Source: Nanobdellota archaeon (GTDB lineage: Archaea; Nanobdellota; Nanobdellia; SCGC-AAA011-G17; JAFCDX01). From it: 9,266 nucleotides of DNA. How positions within the stretch are numbered: position 1 is the stretch's first letter; each line of letters starts with the position of its first letter. Position numbers and translations under genes: made by a program. This document shows, in pieces, positions 1 through 6,629 of the stretch. The notes below the pieces were generated by a model. The model had not been told where the DNA came from, searched no databases, and saw only the letters and a list, made by a program, of their open reading frames with translations. The stretch covers positions 1 to 9,266 of the forward strand of contig JAHIVQ010000068.1 of NCBI GenBank assembly GCA_018816585.1, in the 5' to 3' direction.

Positions 1-2
1 AT

Positions 3-677
3 ATTCAAAAGCCTGAATTTGAGCCGGCAACTTCATATATACCAATAACAATAATGATCTTGGTTGCAACAGGTATTGCAATTATTTTAATAAGATTTAA
101 AGCATCAAAATTATGGAAGCTCTGGTTTTTTATTGGAATAACTTTTGCTTTACTAATTTCATTTAGTGCATTTATACCTCAAGTATTTGCTTTAATCTTA
201 GCTTTAATAATAGCAGTCATTAAAGTATTCAAGCCAAATTATATAATTCATAATCTTGGAGAAGTATTTATGTATGGTGGTCTTGCAGCACTATTTGTTC
301 CTATATTATCACTTACATCAATATTTATTTTATTAGGAATAATTTCAATATATGATATGATTGCTGTGTGGAAAACAAAACACATGATTAAACTCGCAAA
401 ATATCAATCTAAAATGAGAGTCTTTGCTGGATTATTAATACCTTATAGTAAAGATAAAACAGCAATTCTTGGCGGTGGAGACATTGGATTCCCATTATTT
501 TTTGCAGGTACAGTACTAAAATATTCATCATTTTTGAATGCACTTATAGTTGTCATTTTTACAACAATTGCTCTTGGAATATTATTATATTATGCTAAGA
601 AAAATAAGTTTTATCCTGCAATGCCATTTTTATCTCTTGGTTGTCTAGCTGGTTATCTTGTAACTTTATTAATATAA
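3..677 (+). CDS. presenilin-family intramembrane aspartyl protease (PSH), 5' truncated by window edge
   Basis: The frame is open from the window edge, so the gene begins upstream and the ATG at 54 is probably internal; 224 residues are visible. Nearly all of it is hydrophobic membrane segments. Counting from the internal Met at 54, the two catalytic aspartates of the GxGD protease class are present: the TM6-type YD motif (Tyr100-Asp101, bases 351-356) and the TM7-type GGGD motif (Asp143, bases 480-482). A PAL-type motif near the C-terminus reads Pro188-Ala189-Met190 followed by Pro. The segment after YD (AVWKTKHM) is also typical of archaeal presenilin homologues. Such proteins cleave membrane-spanning substrates within the bilayer, and archaeal members are soluble-domain-free nine-helix proteins. 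By usual family length, roughly one or two N-terminal helices are missing. Natural substrates in archaea are largely unknown. It stands apart from the next gene by 201 bases. Confidence 0.92.
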   Translation: MQKPEFEPATSYIPITIMILVATGIAIILIRFKASKLWKLWFFIGITFALLISFSAFIPQVFALILALIIAVIKVFKPNYIIHNLGEVFMYGGLAALFVPILSLTSIFILLGIISIYDMIAVWKTKHMIKLAKYQSKMRVFAGLLIPYSKDKTAILGGGDIGFPLFFAGTVLKYSSFLNALIVVIFTTIALGILLYYAKKNKFYPAMPFLSLGCLAGYLVTLLI

Positions 678-842
678 TTATTGATTAGTACATTGTTGCA
701 TTAGAAGGGGTGCTAAAGGGATGAAATCTATTTAATCATTAAATTAGATATATTTGTATATACTATTTTGATTATATAAAAGATTATAAAACTATATTTA
801 TTCATAAAATTATGAGTATTGAAGTTTGGTTAATTATTGATT

Positions 843-857
843 AGAAAGCTTTTTATT
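843..857 (+). promoter_or_regulatory. BRE/TATA promoter of cca
   Basis: A purine-rich BRE-like element (AGAAAG, 843-848) directly precedes a TATA-like tract (TTTTTATT, 850-857). The usual 25-27 base spacing puts the start of transcription at about 878-881, essentially on the ATG at 879. This predicts a leaderless mRNA and argues against the TTG at 864 as the start. The upstream stretch 678-842 shows no other gene; it is AT-rich apart from a short purine-rich patch at 703-724. Confidence 0.5.
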
Positions 858-878
858 TAGCTGTTGACTCAGATTTTT

Positions 879-2072
879 ATGGATATCTTAGATTCAATCA
901 AACCAACATTAAGAGAAGAGCAAAAAGCAGAAAAAATAGTTAATAAATTTTTGAATAAGATAAATAAAAGATTAGTTGGTGCTGAAGCTGTTGTTGGAGG
1001 ATCATTTGCAAAGAATACTTGGTTAAAAGGAGATCATGATATTGATATATTTGTAATGTTCAGTAAAAAACATAATAATAAAATTTCAAATCTATTGGAA
1101 AAAACACTAAAGGAATTATTTTTCTTTGTAAATAAAATAAATGGTTCAAGAGATTACTTTCAAATAAAGTACAGGGGGTATTTGTTTGAAGTAATTCCAG
1201 TATTAAGAATAGATGATCCTAGTGAAGCAGAAAATATTATGGATATATCTCCGATGCATGTATCTTGGGTCAGAGAAAATATAAATGCTAAAGAAGATGA
1301 AGTTAGAAGATTAAAGATGTTCTGCAAGGCAAATCATTGTTATGGTGCAGAGACATATATTAAAGGATTTTCTGGATATGTAACTGAAATACTTACAATT
1401 TATTATGGTTCATTTGATGAAGTAATAAAAAATGCAGTTAATTGGAAAGAGTATGATATTATTGATGTTAAAAAAAGAAAGATAATAATAAGAAATATGG
1501 ACAAGTCAAAATTAAGCCCGTTAATTGTTATAGATCCTATTCAAAAAGAAAGAAATGCAGCAGCTGCTTTATCAAAAGAAAAATTTGAGTTATTTATTGA
1601 AGTAAGCAAAGATTATCTGAAAAAACAATCACAAAATTTCTTTATCAAAAAAAATATAATTCCAGATGATGCAATAGTATTAAAAGTTAAAGCATTAAAA
1701 GGAAGAGAGGATATTGTTGGTGCTAAATTACTAAAAGCATATGAATATATTAAAAATAAATTAAATGAAGATTTTGGAATAAAAAAGAGCTCATGGTTCT
1801 GGAATAAAAAAATAATTTTTTGGTATATTCCTAAAACAGGTGAGTTATCTGAATATACAAAACACTATGGTCCCCCAGTTGGAGATGAAATTAATTTGGA
1901 AAAATTCAAAGAAAAATGGAATGATAAAAAGTTATTTTCTGAACATGGAAGAGTTTATATTAATATTAAGAGAAAACATACAAAATTAAAACCTTATTTA
2001 ATGGATTTAATTAAAGATAATGAATTAAAGGAAAAAATAAAATCAATAAAAATTTTGAAATTAATCAAATAA
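879..2072 (+). CDS. cca: archaeal class I CCA tRNA nucleotidyltransferase
   Basis: The enzyme adds or repairs the 3'-CCA of tRNAs from CTP and ATP without a template. The N-terminal nucleotidyltransferase core shows GGSFAKNTWLKGDHDIDIF, the polymerase-beta superfamily G-S plus D-x-D signature. Compared from memory with the Archaeoglobus fulgidus enzyme (Glu59, Asp61, Asp110), the first two carboxylates are Asp and Asp (bases 1038-1040 and 1044-1046). The third position, in the FEVIPV strand, is Glu where Asp is usual. Downstream archaeal-specific blocks follow: RRLKMFCKANHCYGAE, KGFSGYVTEIL, YGSF and DP.QKERNAAAALS. At 397 residues it is slightly short for the family (about 440). I chose ATG 879 because the TATA element at 850-857 would start transcription there; a TTG at 864 would add five residues. 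The tRNA gene in this window lacks an encoded CCA and so needs this enzyme. Confidence 0.95.
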   Translation: MDILDSIKPTLREEQKAEKIVNKFLNKINKRLVGAEAVVGGSFAKNTWLKGDHDIDIFVMFSKKHNNKISNLLEKTLKELFFFVNKINGSRDYFQIKYRGYLFEVIPVLRIDDPSEAENIMDISPMHVSWVRENINAKEDEVRRLKMFCKANHCYGAETYIKGFSGYVTEILTIYYGSFDEVIKNAVNWKEYDIIDVKKRKIIIRNMDKSKLSPLIVIDPIQKERNAAAALSKEKFELFIEVSKDYLKKQSQNFFIKKNIIPDDAIVLKVKALKGREDIVGAKLLKAYEYIKNKLNEDFGIKKSSWFWNKKIIFWYIPKTGELSEYTKHYGPPVGDEINLEKFKEKWNDKKLFSEHGRVYINIKRKHTKLKPYLMDLIKDNELKEKIKSIKILKLIK

Positions 2073-2092
2073 AATAGTTCTCTTAAGTTAAG

Positions 2093-2104
2093 TCTTTTTT
2101 AATT
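2093..2104 (+). terminator. T-tract candidate terminator after cca
   Basis: A run of six T begins 23 bases after the cca stop and is followed by further T-rich sequence to about 2117. Archaeal termination, intrinsic or FttA-assisted, uses U-rich tracts without needing a hairpin. No stem-loop is evident. In such AT-rich DNA the call is tentative. Confidence 0.35.
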
Positions 2105-2251
2105 ATTTTATAATTTTAAGTTTATCTAAAATAACATATCTTTCCTATAATCATTAAAATATTTAATATTAAAATAATATATGCAAGGTGTTATATCATA
2201 TTCAAAGATATAATTATGCCATTCATCTGCTTTAATAAGGAAATAAAAAGA

Positions 2252-2259
2252 TTTATATA
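2252..2259 (+). promoter_or_regulatory. TATA box of the toxin-antitoxin operon
   Basis: The element TTTATATA, preceded by the A/G-rich stretch AAAAAGA, lies about 38 bases before the ATG at 2294. Transcription would start at about 2282, which excludes the upstream in-frame ATG at 2216 and supports 2294 as the antitoxin start. Confidence 0.5.
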
Positions 2260-2265
2260 TAAGTT

Positions 2266-2295
2266 ATTATATATTAACTATAGAGGATATATAAT
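2266..2295 (+). promoter_or_regulatory. candidate antitoxin operator (inverted repeat)
   Basis: ATTATATA (2266-2273) and TATATAAT (2288-2295) form a perfect 8-base inverted repeat with a 14-base spacer. It covers the predicted transcription start, the Shine-Dalgarno GAGG and the antitoxin start codon. Ribbon-helix-helix antitoxins commonly repress their own promoter from such sites. The repeat is made only of A and T, so chance is a real alternative. Confidence 0.3.
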
Positions 2296-2518
2296 GAATA
2301 CAACAACAATACAGATTGACAAATCTCTACTTAATTCACTTAAAGAAGTAAAAGAGTATCCTAGACAAACGTATAATGAATTAATTAAAAATATGGTTAA
2401 TGTGTTTCATGATTTAAAGAAAAAAAATCAATACGATGAATTCCTTCATAAAATTCAGCAGGTAAAAATGAAAGAATTGTGGGATAATAAAGAGGATGAG
2501 GCCTGGAAAAATGCTTAA
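2294..2518 (+). CDS. ribbon-helix-helix antitoxin of MazF/PemK-type TA module
   Basis: This is a 74-residue protein. Its N-terminal half (TTTIQIDKSLLNSLKEV, then a helix around QTYNELIKNMVNVF) fits a ribbon-helix-helix DNA-binding fold: one beta strand followed by two helices. The C-terminal tail is charged and Trp-containing (MKELWDNKEDEAW), the usual flexible segment that wraps the toxin. The start at 2294 is supported by GAGG at 2283-2286, seven bases upstream, and by the TATA box at 2252-2259. The longer open frame from 2216 would begin before the predicted transcription start. The gene overlaps the toxin gene by eight bases (ATGCTTAA), implying coupled translation with antitoxin made first, as is typical of TA operons. 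Expected role: neutralise the toxin and autorepress the operon. The assignment rests on size, fold pattern and neighbour, not on a specific family hit. Confidence 0.8.
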   Translation: MNTTTIQIDKSLLNSLKEVKEYPRQTYNELIKNMVNVFHDLKKKNQYDEFLHKIQQVKMKELWDNKEDEAWKNA

Positions 2519-2822
2519 ATCAGGAGATGTTGTCCTAGCTAATGTTCAATATACTGATACATTTGAAATAAAAAAGAGGCCTGCACTTATTCTATTTGAG
2601 GATATGAATAATGTTGTTGTAGCAGGAATAACAAGTAATCTAGAAATGAAAGGAATATCATTAACTAAAAAAGAAGGTGCAATAAGAGATAGTGTAATAA
2701 AATTAAATTATATATTCACAATTTCTTCTGCGATGGTGGAAAAAACTCTTTTTTCACTTTCTAAAGAAAAGAAAAAACAAATATTTGAAGAATTAGTTAA
2801 AAAATTAAGAGACTTAAACTAA
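2511..2822 (+). CDS. MazF/PemK-family endoribonuclease toxin
   Basis: The 103-residue protein matches the PemK/MazF SH3-like barrel order. It has an N-terminal SGDVVLANV, then KKRPALIL (the conserved Arg-Pro-Ala strand), then VVVAGITSN (the catalytic Thr-Ser block), then GAIRDSVIKLNYIFTIS, and a C-terminal helix (SKEKKKQIFEELVKKL). Family members cleave mRNA or other RNA at short single-stranded motifs and inhibit growth; Arg in RPA and Thr in TSN are the expected active-site residues and both are present. I chose ATG 2511 rather than 2496 because family members start a few residues before the GDVV strand, and because GAGG at 2498-2501 lies nine bases upstream. It overlaps the antitoxin stop by eight bases. 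The gene looks intact. Its target sequence cannot be told from the protein. Confidence 0.9.
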   Translation: MLKSGDVVLANVQYTDTFEIKKRPALILFEDMNNVVVAGITSNLEMKGISLTKKEGAIRDSVIKLNYIFTISSAMVEKTLFSLSKEKKKQIFEELVKKLRDLN

Positions 2823-2859
2823 AATCAATAAAAATAGATTAGTTCTAAAAGATTAGAAA

Positions 2860-2874
2860 CGAAAGTTTTATAAA
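2860..2874 (+). promoter_or_regulatory. BRE/TATA promoter of psmB-fttA
   Basis: CGAAAG (2860-2865) followed at once by TTTATAAA (2867-2874) is a near-consensus archaeal BRE plus TATA box, the best-matching promoter in the window. The predicted start is at about 2895-2899, leaving a leader of roughly ten bases with no Shine-Dalgarno motif before ATG 2909. Confidence 0.7.
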
Positions 2875-2908
2875 TAAATAAACACCATTAAAACTAACTG
2901 ATTCTAAA

Positions 2909-3559
2909 ATGAAAGAAAATCATGAGGTAATGAAGACAGGAACCACAACAGTTGGTATTGTATGTAGTGATGGAATTATTTTAGCTGCAGATAAAAGAGC
3001 AACTCTTGGCGGAGGTTATGTTATTAATCATGATATCGAAAAAGTAATTATTCTAACAGAGAATATAGCTGTTACAATGGCAGGAAATGTTTCTGATGTT
3101 CAATTATTATTAAAATTATTAAAAGCAGAAATACAAATTAAAAAAATGAGAAGAGAAAAAGATGGTTCTGTAAAAGAAGCAGCTAATTTATTGGCAAGAA
3201 TGGTATATAATAATATAAGAAAAATGTCAATGCTTCAAGGAGTTTCACATTTTATACTCGCAGGAAGAGATGAATCAGGAATACATTTATATGATATATT
3301 TCCAGATGGTTCAATCAATGAAGTAAAAACATATGTTTCATCTGGTTCTGGAAGTATATATGGTGCTTACTCTGTTTTTGATACTTTATATAATAAAGGA
3401 ATTAATATTGCTGATGGGACAAAATTAGTTGTTAAGGCAATTAATGCAGCAATGCAGAGAGATACTGCTTCTGGTGATGGTATTGATATTGTTGCAATTA
3501 CAGATAAAGGTATCAAGAAAATATTAACAAAACAATTAAATACAAAATTAGAAATCTGA
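2909..3559 (+). CDS. psmB: 20S proteasome beta subunit
   Basis: This is the catalytic subunit of the archaeal 20S proteasome, which degrades unfolded or tagged proteins in the cytoplasm with alpha subunits and an AAA ATPase such as PAN. The 216-residue sequence has an 11-residue propeptide ending in Gly11, then the TTTVGI block. Autocleavage would expose Thr12 as the N-terminal nucleophile. Other catalytic elements are present: Asp in ILAADKR (mature position 17), Lys in DIEKVI (mature Lys33 equivalent, displaced by a one-residue insertion in the GGG turn), the SGSGS loop, and RDTASGDGID carrying the Asp/Ser pair. It is therefore predicted active, not a structural beta. The protein is full length, with no signal or membrane segment. 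The downstream gene fttA starts 22 bases after the stop, so the two are probably co-transcribed. No alpha subunit is visible in the window. Confidence 0.97.
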   Translation: MKENHEVMKTGTTTVGIVCSDGIILAADKRATLGGGYVINHDIEKVIILTENIAVTMAGNVSDVQLLLKLLKAEIQIKKMRREKDGSVKEAANLLARMVYNNIRKMSMLQGVSHFILAGRDESGIHLYDIFPDGSINEVKTYVSSGSGSIYGAYSVFDTLYNKGINIADGTKLVVKAINAAMQRDTASGDGIDIVAITDKGIKKILTKQLNTKLEI

Positions 3560-3564
3560 TCATA

Positions 3565-3576
3565 TTTTTTATTTTT
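3565..3576 (+). terminator. T-rich tract in the psmB-fttA spacer
   Basis: The 22-base spacer between the psmB stop and the fttA start consists largely of T6-A-T5. Such U-rich RNA is the kind of signal at which archaeal polymerase terminates with FttA. The tract could cause partial termination ahead of the terminator-factor gene, or simply be AT-rich spacer. No hairpin is seen. Confidence 0.25.
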
Positions 3577-3581
3577 AAAAA

Positions 3582-5486
3582 ATGGTAAATATTCTAGAAG
3601 AAGTAACAAAACTAATTCCTGATAAAGAGAAGTCTGGAATTACAGAGTCTTATTTTGAAGGTGCAAATATTGTTTTGTATACAAAAAACAAGGATTTTTT
3701 CCTGGATAATAATGGAATTATAAGGGATATTGTTGATAAAGTAAAAAAAAGAATTGAATTAAGGGCAGATCCTTCTATATTATTAGACCAGGATGAATCA
3801 AGAATTGTTATTGAGAAATTACTTTCAGAAGAAGCAGGTGTTACTAATATTATATTTGATCCTCAAAGATCAGTTGTTGTAATTGAAGTTAAAAAACCAG
3901 GATTAGCAATAGGCAAGTCAGGGGCTTTATTAAAAGAAATTAAAAAGAAAATATTATGGGTGCCGATAATAAAAAGAACTCCTGCCTTGAAATCAGTTAT
4001 AATAGAAAATATAAGAAATGTCTTGTATGAAAATAATGATTACAGAAAAAAATTCCTTAATAAAGTTGGAAAAAGAATTTATGAAGGTTATACAAGAGAA
4101 AGAAAACACGAATGGGTTAGAGTCAGTTTCTTGGGCGGTGCACGTGAAGTTGGAAGATCATGCTTGTTATTGCAGACACAAGAATCAAGAATACTTATGG
4201 ATTGTGGTATTAATGTTGCTGCTCCAGAAAGCGAGGCATATCCTTATCTTGATGCTCCTGAATTCAAGCTTGAAGATATAGATGCAATAATTGCAACTCA
4301 TGCGCATATAGATCACATTGCAATGATTCCTTTGTTATATAAGTATGGATATACAGGACCAACATATGCAACAGAACCTGTAAGAGATATAATGGCTTTA
4401 TTGTGTCTTGATTATATTGAAATTGCACAGAAAGAAGGAAAAAAAGTTCCTTACTCAAGTACAGACATAAAAAATATGGTAAAGCATACTATATGTTTAG
4501 AATATGAAGAAGTTAGTGATATCACTCCTGATGTTCGTTTGACTTTATATAATTCTGGCCACGCAATCGGTGCTGCAATGGCTCACTTGCATATAGGTGA
4601 GGGGCTTCACAATCTCCTCTACACGAGTGATCTTAATTTTGAAAATACAAATTTATTAGCACCTGCAGAAACAAGATTCCCAAGACTTGAAACTTGCATA
4701 ATGGAAGGTACTTATGGTGGTTCTGATGACAAAACAACAACAAGACTTGAGTCAGAGCAGAAATTAATAGAAGTAATAAAAGAAACTACAGCTAAAAATG
4801 GAAAAGTATTAATGCCTATACTTGGAGTTGGTAGATCTCAGGAAATAATGTTGATAATAGAAAGAATTATTCGTGAAGGCAAGATAGAGAAAATGCCTAT
4901 ATATATTCAGGGAATGGTATGGGATGTTACTGCAATTCATACAGCATATCCTGATTTCTTTAATATGAAAGTTAAAAAACAAATCTTCCATCAGGATAAT
5001 AATCCCTTTTTATCAGAAGTATTCAAGAAAGTTGGATCACAAAAAGAAATGGAGCAGGTAATAAGTGAAAAAGGACCATGCATTATAATGGCAACTTCTG
5101 GAATGATGACTGGTGGATCTTCAGTTGAATATTTCAAGAAACTTGCTGATAATAAAAATAATTCTCTTATATTTACTTGTTATCAAGGTGAAGGTTCTTT
5201 AGGAAGAAGATTAGAGCATGGAGATAAACAAATTAATCTTGGAGGTATGGACAGGCCAGAAGTAATATCTGTAAAGATGGAAGTTTATTCTATAAAAGGA
5301 TTTTCAGGACACTCAAACAGGGAGCAATTAATGAATTTTATTTATAGGCTTGAACCAAAACCAAAAAAGGTCATTATTGTTCATGGTGAAAGTTCTAAAT
5401 GTTTAGATCTTGCAAGTTCAATACATAAATTAAATAAGATTGAAACTAATGCTCCCAAGAATCTTGAAGTTATTAGATTAAAGTAA
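3582..5486 (+). CDS. fttA: aCPSF1/FttA: KH-metallo-beta-lactamase-beta-CASP ribonuclease, transcription termination factor
   Basis: FttA (aCPSF1) cleaves nascent RNA and triggers archaeal transcription termination; it is the homologue of eukaryotic CPSF73. The 634 residues match the expected full length. Residues 1-70 form the N-terminal KH-like region. Residues 70-145 are a KH domain with the GxxG loop Gly111-Lys-Ser-Gly114. The metallo-beta-lactamase domain starts near 180 (LGGAREVGRS, then MDCGIN). Metal ligands are all present: the HxHxDH motif His240/His242/Asp244/His245, His327 in NSGH and Asp350 in TSD. The beta-CASP insert carries motif A Glu375, motif B His577 (GFSGHS) and motif C His601 (VHGE). 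The C-terminus ends in the conserved hydrophobic strand (LEVIRLK) used in dimerisation. It follows psmB by 22 bases; my recollection is that this gene pair is conserved in other archaea. Its stop is 2 bases from the stop of the convergent cyclase gene. Confidence 0.97.
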   Translation: MVNILEEVTKLIPDKEKSGITESYFEGANIVLYTKNKDFFLDNNGIIRDIVDKVKKRIELRADPSILLDQDESRIVIEKLLSEEAGVTNIIFDPQRSVVVIEVKKPGLAIGKSGALLKEIKKKILWVPIIKRTPALKSVIIENIRNVLYENNDYRKKFLNKVGKRIYEGYTRERKHEWVRVSFLGGAREVGRSCLLLQTQESRILMDCGINVAAPESEAYPYLDAPEFKLEDIDAIIATHAHIDHIAMIPLLYKYGYTGPTYATEPVRDIMALLCLDYIEIAQKEGKKVPYSSTDIKNMVKHTICLEYEEVSDITPDVRLTLYNSGHAIGAAMAHLHIGEGLHNLLYTSDLNFENTNLLAPAETRFPRLETCIMEGTYGGSDDKTTTRLESEQKLIEVIKETTAKNGKVLMPILGVGRSQEIMLIIERIIREGKIEKMPIYIQGMVWDVTAIHTAYPDFFNMKVKKQIFHQDNNPFLSEVFKKVGSQKEMEQVISEKGPCIIMATSGMMTGGSSVEYFKKLADNKNNSLIFTCYQGEGSLGRRLEHGDKQINLGGMDRPEVISVKMEVYSIKGFSGHSNREQLMNFIYRLEPKPKKVIIVHGESSKCLDLASSIHKLNKIETNAPKNLEVIRLK

Positions 5487-5488
5487 TT

Positions 5489-6484
5489 TTATTGTTTTAA
5501 TAATGTATTTAATTTTTCTTTCTGTTCAGGAGATGCTTGTTTAAGTGTTTCACTAATGAAATTATTTATTTCTTGGGATTCTTCTTTAGTTGGGAAATTA
5601 TTTTTTGCAATTTGAATCATTTCAACTGCTTTTGCTGGCTGTCTTAAAAAAATATATAATTTTGCTCCTTCAAGTCCTATCTTTGGTGGAATTTGATCCT
5701 TTGGTAATTGCTCTAGTTTTCCAACAAGTTTTTGTGCTTCTTCATAATTACCTGCTTGAATAACCCTCTCTGCATTATCAATAAATTTATCTATATTTTC
5801 TTCTTTTTTTATAATATTTTTTGGATTTGTTACTATACCTATAAATATTAGTATGAAAAATATTGCAATAATCCATCTTTTTCTTCTCTTCCAGAATTCT
5901 CTAATTCTTGAAAATATACCTAAACCACTTCTATGTTGAATTTTTGTTATTTGTTTTCCTTTTTTTTCATTTTCTTTTACTACTTTGTAAACTTTTATTT
6001 CTTCTGGGATTCCTTTTAATCTTCTATAACCGATCTCTGCTGTAGGGATTTCACTTTTATTCATTGATAAATAAACAGATTCTGTAAAATAAATTTCATT
6101 TGCTTCTGCTATACCCTCTATTCTTGATGCTATATTAACTGCCTCACCAAAAATATCATTTCCTCTTATATGAACCTCTCCGCTGCTTATTGCAACTCTT
6201 ACTTCAACTTTTTCTTTATTCTTTGAATCTTCATTATATTTTTTTAATACATCTTGAATTTTCATTCCACATAAAACTGCATTTGTCGGACTATGAAATA
6301 CAACCATAAATGCATCACCAATTGTTTTTACAATCCTCCCATGGTGCTCTTTAAAGATAGGAGTAACTAATTTTTCATGAATATCAAGAAACTCTTCAAA
6401 TTCATCTCTCTTTTTAGCAGAAGTCTGTTCTGTAAATCCTTTAATATCTGTAAACATTATTGTCAAATGTTTTGTTTCGGACAT
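5489..6484 (-). CDS. class III adenylate cyclase, membrane-anchored, with external TPR-like tail
   Basis: Residues 5-170 form a class III nucleotide cyclase domain. The metal-binding aspartates are Asp13 (FTDIKGFT) and Asp57 (KTIGDAFM). The base-specifying pair is Lys53 and Asp110 (NDIFGEAVN), the ATP-type pair (guanylyl cyclases have Glu/Cys). Transition-state residues Asn117 and Arg121 (VNIASR) are present. It is therefore predicted to make cAMP from ATP. A basic linker (185-203, EFWKRRKR) precedes one membrane helix (about 204-219). By the positive-inside rule the cyclase lies in the cytoplasm and residues 220-331 outside. The tail has TPR-like helix pairs (AGNYEEAQKLVGKLEQLP and RQPAKAVEMIQIAKNNFP). 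Class III cyclases need a dimer, so the tail may sense a signal and dimerise the protein (inference). The start codon lies about 25 bases from a TATA box, suggesting a leaderless mRNA. Confidence 0.92.
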   Translation of the reverse strand: MSETKHLTIMFTDIKGFTEQTSAKKRDEFEEFLDIHEKLVTPIFKEHHGRIVKTIGDAFMVVFHSPTNAVLCGMKIQDVLKKYNEDSKNKEKVEVRVAISSGEVHIRGNDIFGEAVNIASRIEGIAEANEIYFTESVYLSMNKSEIPTAEIGYRRLKGIPEEIKVYKVVKENEKKGKQITKIQHRSGLGIFSRIREFWKRRKRWIIAIFFILIFIGIVTNPKNIIKKEENIDKFIDNAERVIQAGNYEEAQKLVGKLEQLPKDQIPPKIGLEGAKLYIFLRQPAKAVEMIQIAKNNFPTKEESQEINNFISETLKQASPEQKEKLNTLLKQ

Positions 6485-6504
6485 ACTAATTATATATAAA
6501 GAGA

Positions 6505-6520
6505 GTATAAAAGATTTTTC
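6505..6520 (-). promoter_or_regulatory. BRE/TATA promoter of the cyclase gene
   Basis: Read on the minus strand, GAAAAATC (6520-6513) is followed by TTTTATAC (6512-6505). The TATA centre lies about 25 bases from the ATG at 6484, so transcription would start at or next to the start codon. It is divergent from the tRNA promoter about 30 bases away. Confidence 0.5.
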
Positions 6521-6539
6521 TTTTTTGCTTTAAGTAATC

Positions 6540-6547
6540 TTTATAAA
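6540..6547 (+). promoter_or_regulatory. TATA box of the tRNA-Ser gene
   Basis: TTTATAAA is centred 27-28 bases before the first base of the mature tRNA (6571), the canonical archaeal distance. The 5' leader should therefore be absent or only one or two bases long. Confidence 0.6.
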
Positions 6548-6600
6548 TTAACTAATTCTTTTATTAATATGCCGAGGTCGCATAACCTGGTATTGCGCTG

Positions 6601-6621
6601 ACATATGTAAATATGGTGCAA
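6601..6621 (+). other. tRNA intron 1 (21 nt, position 29/30, inside the anticodon stem)
   Basis: The inner helix is CATAT/ATATG (6602-6606 with 6611-6615) around a GTAA loop. The four-pair central helix is exon GCGC (6595-6598) with intron GTGC (6616-6619), including one G-U. Bulges are T-G|A (6599-6601) and A-A|G (6620-6622). Cutting after the second base of both gives the intron ends. The exon-side outer helix is weak (essentially one U-A pair), so this is a relaxed BHB. Confidence 0.85.
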
Positions 6622-6629
6622 GATTGCTA

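Noticed and set aside
712..736. Purine-rich patch followed by ATG-AAA-TCT-ATT-TAA after the presenilin gene
   Set aside because: It encodes only four codons and no RNA structure is evident.
864..878. TTG 864 as the cca start
   Set aside because: It lies upstream of the transcription start predicted from the TATA element; ATG 879 is better supported, though the difference is only five residues.
2216..2293. Longer antitoxin starting at ATG 2216
   Set aside because: The segment precedes the TATA box and Shine-Dalgarno motif and does not look like part of a ribbon-helix-helix protein.
2496..2510. Toxin start at ATG 2496
   Set aside because: MazF/PemK proteins begin just before the GDVV strand, and ATG 2511 has a properly spaced GAGG.
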